The notes under the pieces: model-generated
Seen by the model: only the letters and a program-made list of their open reading frames with translations
What the model was told of the DNA's origin: nothing
Database searches by the model: none
Translations under genes and position numbers: made by a program
Source: JBFWNZ01 sp050250795
Lineage (GTDB): Bacteria > Pseudomonadota > Alphaproteobacteria > UBA8366
Assembly (NCBI GenBank): GCA_050250795.1
Contig: JBFWNZ010000104.1
Span: 1 to 10,813 of the forward strand
Length of the DNA stretch: 10,813 nt
Direction of reading: 5' to 3'
Shown: positions 6,027-10,813 of the stretch, piece after piece
How positions within the stretch are numbered: the stretch's first letter is position 1
How the letters are laid out: each line of letters begins with the position of its first letter

Positions 6027-7709
6027 ATGACCGACACAGCGACCGAGACCGGAAAGCGGGACTTCATCCGCGACAAGGTGCGCGCCGATCTGGCGTCCGG
6101 CCGCGTGCAATCCGTCGTCACCCGTTTCCCGCCCGAACCCAACGGCTATCTGCATATCGGCCACGCCAAGTCGATCTGCCTGAATTTCGGCATCGCGGCC
6201 GAGTTCGGCGGCCGCTGCCATCTGCGCTTCGACGACACCAACCCGACCAAGGAAGAGCAGGAATATATCGACGCCATCCAGGCCGATGTGCGCTGGATGG
6301 GCTTCGACTGGGGCAGCCATCTTTATTACGCCTCGGATTATTTCGAGCGCCTCTACGAATGGGCCGAGCACCTGATCCGCGCCGACCTTGCCTATGTCGA
6401 CGACCTGTCCGCCGATGCCATAAGGGAATACCGCGGCACGCTGACCGAGCCCGGCCGGCCCAGCCCGTTCCGCGACCGCGGCGCGGAGGAGAGCCTCGAC
6501 CTGTTCCGCCGCATGCGGGCGGGCGAGTTCCCCGACGGCGCGCGCGTGCTGCGCGCCCGCATCGACATGGCCTCCGGCAACATCAACTTCCGCGATCCCG
6601 TGCTCTACCGCATCCTGCATGCGCACCACCCGCGCACGGGCGACGCCTGGTGCCTGTATCCCACCTACGACTTCGCGCATGGCCAGTCCGACGCCATCGA
6701 GGGCGTCACGCATTCGCTCTGCACCCTGGAGTTCGAGGATCACCGGCCGCTCTACGACTGGTTCATCGCCAACCTGCCGGTCCCGGCGCGGCCGCAGCAA
6801 ACCGAGTTCTCGCGCCTCAACCTGACATACACGGTGCTGTCCAAGCGGCGGCTGAACCAGCTTGTCCGCGAGGGGCATGTCGCCGGCTGGGACGACCCGC
6901 GCATGCCGACCCTGTCGGGGCTGCGGCGGCGCGGCGTGCCGCCCTCGGCGCTGCGCGACTTCGTCGACCGCATCGGCATCACCAAGGCGGATTCGACGGT
7001 GGAGGCGGCGCTGCTCGACCATTGCATCCGCGAGGACCTGAACCGCACGGCCCTGCGCCGGATGGGGGTTCTGAACCCGCTCAAGCTGGTGATCGAGAAT
7101 TACCCCGAGGGCCGGATGGAGATGCTGCCGGCCGTCAACAATCCCGAGGACCCCGGCGCCGGCAGCCGCGACATCCCCTTCGGCCGCGAGTTGTATATCG
7201 AGCGCGACGATTTCATGGAGGACCCGCCGAAGAAGTTCTTCCGCCTGTCGCCCGGCCGCGAGGTCCGGCTGCGCTATGCCTATTTCGTCACCTGCACCCA
7301 GGTGGTGAAGGACGCATCGGGCGCGGTGGTGGAACTGCGCTGCACCTACGATCCCGCGACCCGCGGCGGCGACGCGCCGGACGGGCGCAAGGTGCGCGGC
7401 ACCATCCACTGGGTCTCGGCCGCGGAGTCGGTGCCGGCGGAGCTGCGCCTCTACGACCACCTGTTCACCCGCGAGGATCCCGGCGCCGAAGGCGACTGGC
7501 TGGCCGACCTCGACCCCGCCTCGCTGACCGTGCTGGTCGGGGCCCGGCTGGAGCCGGCGCTGGCCGAGGCCGCGCCCGGCATCGCGGTGCAATTCGAGCG
7601 CCAGGGCTATTTCTGCGCCGACCCGGACTCCGCGCCCGGCCGCCTCGTCTTCAACCGCACCGTCGGGCTGCGCGATTCCTGGGCCAAGATCGCCGCGAAG
7701 GAAGGATAG
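6027..7709 (+). CDS. glnS: Glutaminyl-tRNA synthetase
   Basis: 560 residues, close to the 554 of the E. coli enzyme. It charges tRNA-Gln with glutamine in the cytoplasm using ATP. The class I signatures are present: FPPEPNGYLHIGHAKS (34-49, the HIGH motif at 43-46) and VLSKRRL (270-276), the GlnRS form of KMSKS. Other GlnRS blocks are RFDDTNPTKEEQEYI (67-81), CLYPTYDFAHGQSDAIEGVT (209-228), GWDDPRMPTLSGLRRRG (287-303) and CIREDLNR. The C-terminal anticodon-binding beta-barrels occupy the last 200 or so residues (for example KLVIENYPEG near 355), so the gene appears complete. ATG 6027 has GAGGA at 6018-6022 four bases away. Bacterial GlnRS is thought to derive from eukaryotes by transfer. Many alphaproteobacteria lack it and use Glu-tRNA-Gln amidotransferase instead, so its presence helps place the lineage. 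I see no terminator with a T-tract after it. Confidence 0.97.
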   Translation: MTDTATETGKRDFIRDKVRADLASGRVQSVVTRFPPEPNGYLHIGHAKSICLNFGIAAEFGGRCHLRFDDTNPTKEEQEYIDAIQADVRWMGFDWGSHLYYASDYFERLYEWAEHLIRADLAYVDDLSADAIREYRGTLTEPGRPSPFRDRGAEESLDLFRRMRAGEFPDGARVLRARIDMASGNINFRDPVLYRILHAHHPRTGDAWCLYPTYDFAHGQSDAIEGVTHSLCTLEFEDHRPLYDWFIANLPVPARPQQTEFSRLNLTYTVLSKRRLNQLVREGHVAGWDDPRMPTLSGLRRRGVPPSALRDFVDRIGITKADSTVEAALLDHCIREDLNRTALRRMGVLNPLKLVIENYPEGRMEMLPAVNNPEDPGAGSRDIPFGRELYIERDDFMEDPPKKFFRLSPGREVRLRYAYFVTCTQVVKDASGAVVELRCTYDPATRGGDAPDGRKVRGTIHWVSAAESVPAELRLYDHLFTREDPGAEGDWLADLDPASLTVLVGARLEPALAEAAPGIAVQFERQGYFCADPDSAPGRLVFNRTVGLRDSWAKIAAKEG

Positions 7710-7727
7710 CCGCGGCAGTTTGTGCCG

Positions 7728-7755
7728 TTGTTCCGTAACAGGGCCCGCGTATAAG
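7728..7755 (+). promoter_or_regulatory. Candidate promoter for the flippase-GT-deacetylase operon
   Basis: TATAAG at 7750-7755 matches five of six -10 consensus bases. TTGTTC at 7728-7733 supplies a TTG-type -35 at 16-bp spacing. The predicted start near 7762 falls inside the 5' arm of the following hairpin, so a transcript from this promoter would lose most of the outer stem, whereas read-through from glnS would keep it. Confidence 0.45.
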
Positions 7756-7756
7756 A

Positions 7757-7794
7757 CTCCCTTTGGGCGGCATATCGTACCGCCCGCAAGGGAG
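7757..7794 (+). promoter_or_regulatory. Imperfect long hairpin in the leader of the glycolipid-type operon
   Basis: Outer stem CTCCCTT (7757-7763) pairs with AAGGGAG (7788-7794). After a 1x2 internal mismatch, inner stem GGGCGG (7765-7770) pairs with CCGCCC (7780-7785) around a 9-base loop (7771-7779). That is 13 pairs in total. There is no T-run on either side, so it is not a canonical intrinsic terminator, though it may mark the end of the glnS transcript. Its 3' arm is the Shine-Dalgarno (AAGGGAG) of the 13-codon ORF starting at 7803, which suggests control of ribosome access. Confidence 0.55.
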
Positions 7795-7802
7795 CGGTCC
7801 GC

Positions 7803-7844
7803 ATGGCACAGACTCGGCGTGCCGCAGGATTCCGATACGGCTGA
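7803..7844 (+). CDS. Candidate 13-residue leader peptide (MAQTRRAAGFRYG)
   Basis: ATG 7803 is preceded by AAGGGAG (7788-7794) at an ideal 8-base spacing, a better ribosome binding site than that of the annotated flippase start. The ORF runs 13 codons to TGA (7842-7844). The flippase ATG at 7848 comes three bases later and in the same frame. The peptide is basic, with three arginines. It could be a leader whose translation feeds ribosomes to the next start, with the hairpin gating the process. Alternatively the TGA is a mutation or sequencing error, and the flippase really begins here with 15 extra residues. Nothing in the peptide itself identifies a function. Confidence 0.4.
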   Translation: MAQTRRAAGFRYG

Positions 7845-7847
7845 TCC

Positions 7848-8846
7848 ATGACCGGGCGCGGCGGCATGATGCTGGCGGTGACGGTCGGCGTTGCATTGGC
7901 GGCGGCGGTTTTGCTGTCCGCCGATCTCGGTGCGGCGCTCGATGCCACGGCCTCGGCGGGCTGGGCGGTCCTCGCCGTCTCCCTCTACCGGACCGTGCCG
8001 CTGCTGTTCGACACGCTGGGCTGGCGCGCGCTGCTGTCCGCGCCGCGGCCGGGATTGGCCGCGCTGCTGCGGGCGCGCTGGATCGGCGAATCCGTCAACA
8101 CCCTGCTGCCGGTCGCCCAGGTGGGCGGCGACGTGGCCCGCGCCCGGCTGCTGGCGCTGCTCGGCACGCCGACGGCTGCGGCCGGCGCCAGCGTGCTGGT
8201 GGACTTCACCCTCGGCCTCGTCGCCCAGCTTCTGTTCACGGCGCTCGGCATCGCGCTGCTGCTGGCGCTGGTGCCCTGGCAGGGCGAAGCGGCCCCCGGC
8301 CTCGTCGGCCTTGCCGCCGCGGTCGCGGCGGTCGTCCTTCTCGTCCTGGCCCAGCGCCGGGGCTGGCTCGGCCGTATCGCCGCGAAGCTCGCGCGCTTCG
8401 CCGGCCGCGGCCTCGCCCGCTTCGCCGCCGGCGCCGCGGCGCTGGACCGCGAAGCCGCGCAGTTGCACGGCCGGCCCGCCGCACTCGCGGCCTGTATCGG
8501 CTGGCGGCTCATCGGCTGGTTCGCGCGCGGGTTCGAGACCTGGCTGATCCTGTACGCGCTCGGCATGCCGGTCGGTCCGGCCGAGGCACTGGTCATCGAG
8601 AGCCTCAGCTATTTCGCGCGCAGCATCGCCTTCGCGATCCCCGGCGCGCTGGGCGCGCAGGAGGGTGCCATCCTGCTGGTCGCGGGCTTGCTGGGCATCC
8701 CGCCCGAAGCGGCGCTCGCGCTCGCCCTGGCGAAGCGGCTGCGCGAGGTGGCGGTGTCGGCGCCGGGCCTGCTGGCCTGGGCGCTGACGGAACGGCGCGG
8801 CCTTGCGGCGCTGGGCGGCCTCGGCCGAGGGCCGGCGAAGCCATGA
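7848..8846 (+). CDS. Flippase-like integral membrane protein, HpnL type (LPG_synthase_TM family)
   Basis: 332 residues from ATG 7848; ATGs at 7866 and 7869 are alternative starts, and no start has its own good Shine-Dalgarno. Hydrophobic helices lie near 8-24, 38-55, 110-142, 150-168, 212-236, 254-282 and 298-312. The signatures GESVNTLLPVAQVGGD (80-95) and FAIPGALGAQEGAILL (262-277) place it in the flippase-like family; the VNTLLPVAQVGGD form resembles HpnL, the membrane protein of hopanoid loci. No soluble catalytic domain is present. Its stop overlaps the next gene's start (ATGA, 8843-8846), so it is translationally coupled to a GT4 glycosyltransferase. I infer that it moves or presents a lipid or glycolipid made by the downstream enzymes. 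Hopanoid involvement is only a possibility, because no hopanoid gene is visible here. Confidence 0.86.
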   Translation: MTGRGGMMLAVTVGVALAAAVLLSADLGAALDATASAGWAVLAVSLYRTVPLLFDTLGWRALLSAPRPGLAALLRARWIGESVNTLLPVAQVGGDVARARLLALLGTPTAAAGASVLVDFTLGLVAQLLFTALGIALLLALVPWQGEAAPGLVGLAAAVAAVVLLVLAQRRGWLGRIAAKLARFAGRGLARFAAGAAALDREAAQLHGRPAALAACIGWRLIGWFARGFETWLILYALGMPVGPAEALVIESLSYFARSIAFAIPGALGAQEGAILLVAGLLGIPPEAALALALAKRLREVAVSAPGLLAWALTERRGLAALGGLGRGPAKP

Positions 8847-10111
8847 CCGCCGCCCTGCCCCCGCTCCGTGTCGCGGCCCTCGTCGATCTTGCCTGGCGCC
8901 CCTCGGCCGGCGGCCATGTGAAATGCTGGGAGCGGCTGGCCCAGGCCGCGACCGGCCGGCCCGAGGCGCTGGACCTGACCGTTTTCTTCTCCGGCGACGC
9001 GCCGCGCACGGTGCCGCTCGCGCCCAATGTGCGCTTCCGTATCCTACCCCCGGTGTTCAGCACCGCGCGCCTGCCCTTCCTCGGCCGGCTGCCCGACGAC
9101 ACCGACCTCTCGCCCTGGCACCCGGCACTGGCCCGCGCGCTGGGTGAGGGCTTCGACCTCATTCACACCACCGACGCCTTCTTCGCCTTCGCGCATACGG
9201 CACGCGCGGTGGCGCGGCGGCGGCGGCTGCCGCTGGTCAACTCGATCCACACCGACACGCCCAGTTACACCCGCCTCTATACCCGCCAGACGGTGGAGCG
9301 GCTGTTCCCCGCCCCGCTGACCCGGCTGCTGCTCGACCGGCTGCATGCCGACGCCTTTGCCGAGCGCCGCGCCCTGGCCCAGCTTGCCGCCTATCACCGG
9401 GCCTGCGCCTATGTTTTCGTCTCGCGCGAGGACGAGCGGCAGCGGGCGCTGAAGACGCTTCCCGCGGACCGCGTGCGGGTGCTGCGCCGGGGCATCGACC
9501 GCAACCGCTTCGACCCGGTCCGGCGCGACCGCGCCTGGCTGGAGGACCGTTTCGCGATTCCCGCCGGCCGCACGGTCGTCTGCCTCGCCGGCCGCGTCGA
9601 CCGCGGCAAGAACGTGATGATCGTCGCCGAGGCGGTGCGGCTGCTGGCGGAGCGCGGACTGCCCGTCCACCTGCTCTGCGCCGGCGAGGGGCCAGAGCGG
9701 CCGGCGATCCAGGCGATGCTGGCGGGCCATGCCACCTGCCCCGGACAGCTGGACCCCGACGGCCTCGCCCGCGCCTGCGCGGCGGCCGACATCTTCGCCC
9801 AGCCCTCGGAGATCGAGGTGTTCAGCAATGCGGTGATGGAGGGGCTGGCCTCCGGCCTGCCGGTGCTGGTGGCCGAGCGCGGCGGCATGGGCCGGCTGGT
9901 CGCGCATGGCGAGACCGGGTTGGTCGTGCCCGGAACGCCCGCGGATTGGGCCGATGCGCTGGCCGGGCTGATCGCCGACCCCGACCGGCGCCTGGCGATG
10001 GGCCGCGCCGCGCGCCGTCACGCGGAAACGCGCCTGCCCGGCTGGAACGACGTGCTGATGCGGGATCTGATGCCCGTCTGGCGCGCCGTGGCCAGCGTGC
10101 GGCATGGCTGA
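8843..10111 (+). CDS. GT4-family glycosyltransferase
   Basis: 422 residues from ATG 8843, which overlaps the flippase stop by four bases (ATGA). The frame is open far upstream, but that part is only a shadow of the flippase gene. It has the GT-B fold layout. The N-terminal acceptor domain (1-200) includes a Gly-rich SAGGH (21-25), LIHTTDAFFAFAH (106-118) and NSIHTDTPSY (133-142). The C-terminal nucleotide-sugar domain includes GRVDRGKN (250-257), GEGPERPAIQ (281-290) and the retaining-GT4 E-x7-E pair Glu325/Glu333 in EIEVFSNAVMEGLASGLPV (323-341). Proteins of this type transfer a sugar from a nucleotide donor to a lipid, inositol or acid acceptor. The neighbouring PIG-L deacetylase suggests an N-acetylglucosamine donor, as in MshA, BshA or PIG-A; this is inferred. 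The sister gene downstream overlaps by 8 bp. Confidence 0.9.
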   Translation: MTAALPPLRVAALVDLAWRPSAGGHVKCWERLAQAATGRPEALDLTVFFSGDAPRTVPLAPNVRFRILPPVFSTARLPFLGRLPDDTDLSPWHPALARALGEGFDLIHTTDAFFAFAHTARAVARRRRLPLVNSIHTDTPSYTRLYTRQTVERLFPAPLTRLLLDRLHADAFAERRALAQLAAYHRACAYVFVSREDERQRALKTLPADRVRVLRRGIDRNRFDPVRRDRAWLEDRFAIPAGRTVVCLAGRVDRGKNVMIVAEAVRLLAERGLPVHLLCAGEGPERPAIQAMLAGHATCPGQLDPDGLARACAAADIFAQPSEIEVFSNAVMEGLASGLPVLVAERGGMGRLVAHGETGLVVPGTPADWADALAGLIADPDRRLAMGRAARRHAETRLPGWNDVLMRDLMPVWRAVASVRHG

Positions 10112-10813
10112 TGTCCGGCCAAAGCTGATGTTCGGCCGGCGCATCCTGATCCTCGCCCCGCACCCGGACGACGAGGTGGTGTGCTGCGCCGCCGCCATCG
10201 GCCGCGCCCGCACGGGCGGCGCCGATATCCGCGTGCTGCATCTGACCACCGGCGTGCCGGAAGCGGCGGCCTTCTGGCCCTGGCAGCGGCCGGGGCATGC
10301 CGCCCGCGTGGCGCGCCGCCGAGCCGAGGCCGAACGCGCGGCCGGCACGCTCGGCATCGCCGTCGCCGGCTTCGGCGACATCGCCAGCCGCTGCCTGCGC
10401 CGCCACCTGCACGCGACCCGCGCCGCCGTCGCCGCCGCCATCGACGCCTTCGAGGCCGACGCGCTGTGGGTGCCCGCCTTCGAGGGCGCGCATCAGGACC
10501 ATGACGCAGCCAACGCCGTCGCCGCCACCCTCGCCGGCCGCGTCGCGGTAACGGAATTCGCCGCCTATCGCCTCGCCCCCGACGGCCCCCGCTCGCAGGA
10601 TTTCGCCGAGCCCGGCCCCGATGCCGTCACCCTCGACCTCACCGCCGACGAACGGGCCGCCAAACGCGCCGCGCTTGCCCTCTACGCCTCCGAGCACGGC
10701 AATCTCGGCCACATCGCCGCCGCCCGCGAGGCCGCCCGCCCGCTCCCCGCCCACGATTATGCCCGCCCGCCCCATCCCGGCCGGCTGTTCTGGACCCGCT
10801 TCCAATGGGTCCC
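10104..10813 (+). CDS. PIG-L family N-acetylglucosaminyl deacetylase, 3'-truncated
   Basis: The frame is open to the right edge (236 full codons), so the C-terminus is missing. It belongs to the PIG-L/LmbE family (PF02585), zinc enzymes that remove acetyl from N-acetylglucosamine-bearing substrates: GlcNAc-PI in eukaryotes, mycothiol and bacillithiol precursors in MshB and BshB. Visible are RILILAPHPDDEV (13-25), with the His20, Asp22 and Asp23 metal/catalytic residues, and GAHQDHDAAN (128-137), giving His130 and His133 as the second zinc site. EFAAYRL (151-157) and KRAALALYASEHG (187-199) are further family-like blocks. The usual Gly-rich stretch after PDDE reads VVCCAAA here. I chose ATG 10104, which overlaps the GT stop by 8 bp; ATG 10128 is an alternative and would drop eight residues. 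Coupling to the GT implies deacetylation of the sugar that enzyme adds. Confidence 0.9.
   Translation, partial: MADVRPKLMFGRRILILAPHPDDEVVCCAAAIGRARTGGADIRVLHLTTGVPEAAAFWPWQRPGHAARVARRRAEAERAAGTLGIAVAGFGDIASRCLRRHLHATRAAVAAAIDAFEADALWVPAFEGAHQDHDAANAVAATLAGRVAVTEFAAYRLAPDGPRSQDFAEPGPDAVTLDLTADERAAKRAALALYASEHGNLGHIAAAREAARPLPAHDYARPPHPGRLFWTRFQWV

Noticed and set aside
5711..7738. A 675-codon + strand frame over bluB and glnS
   Set aside because: It is a shadow frame with Arg/Pro/Gly repeats; glnS occupies the same DNA with both class I motifs.
7757..7794. Intrinsic terminator of glnS
   Set aside because: The hairpin is strong but has no T-tract on either side, and its 3' arm doubles as a ribosome binding site, so a regulatory leader is the better reading. 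Partial termination cannot be excluded.
5838..8468. An 876-codon open frame on the - strand across bluB, glnS and the next flippase gene
   Set aside because: It is antisense to clearly recognisable genes, is rich in Arg, Gln, Gly and Ala with no domain, and is what GC-biased third positions produce in GC-rich DNA.
7763..8842. Upstream 360-codon extension of the GT4 frame
   Set aside because: It overlaps the flippase gene in another frame and is Arg/Gly/Ala-rich with no domain. The GT fold starts at 8843, where the ATGA overlap gives a natural start.
1..10813. Mobile element, phage, CRISPR array, tRNA or rRNA
   Set aside because: No transposase, integrase, regularly spaced repeats, cloverleaf-like sequence or rRNA segment was found by reading both strands.

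Overview
The window is GC-rich DNA with strongly GC-biased third codon positions. It reads as a chromosomal segment of an alphaproteobacterium; I infer this from composition, BluB, the DUF486-type small membrane protein and the protein styles, and I cannot name a genus. It is gene-dense. Ten protein genes are supported, plus one candidate leader peptide. No rRNA, tRNA, insertion sequence, integrase or CRISPR array was seen, and no gene-free gap exceeds about 140 bases.

Region 1 (1-2867) is a membrane-lipid block. It holds the 3' part of a flippase-like (LPG_synthase_TM / UPF0104) membrane protein and then an LpxL/HtrB-type acyltransferase on the + strand. A second flippase-like gene follows on the - strand. 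Its end overlaps the acyltransferase tail to tail by 128 bp.

Region 2 (2921-5943) is regulatory and metabolic. A LysR-type regulator and a DUF486 small membrane protein lie on the - strand. Divergent from them is a translationally coupled + strand pair: a two-domain VOC protein whose C-terminal domain resembles methylmalonyl-CoA epimerase, and the 5,6-dimethylbenzimidazole synthase BluB, which makes the lower ligand of vitamin B12. A perfect palindrome with the T-N11-A form of a LysR operator sits at the start of the LysR gene.

Region 3 (6027-7709) is glnS, glutaminyl-tRNA synthetase, with both class I signature motifs.

Region 4 (7710-10813) is the most intriguing part. A leader holds a candidate promoter, a long imperfect hairpin and a 13-codon ORF with a good ribosome binding site. 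After it come three overlapping genes: a third flippase-like protein (HpnL type), a GT4 glycosyltransferase and a PIG-L-type N-acetylglucosaminyl deacetylase cut off by the window end. By analogy with GPI-anchor, mycothiol/bacillithiol and hopanoid-glucosamine pathways, I infer that the GT adds an N-acetylhexosamine, the PIG-L protein de-N-acetylates it, and the membrane protein moves or handles the lipid product. This is a hypothesis. Three paralogous flippase-like proteins in under 9 kb point to envelope lipid or glycolipid chemistry.
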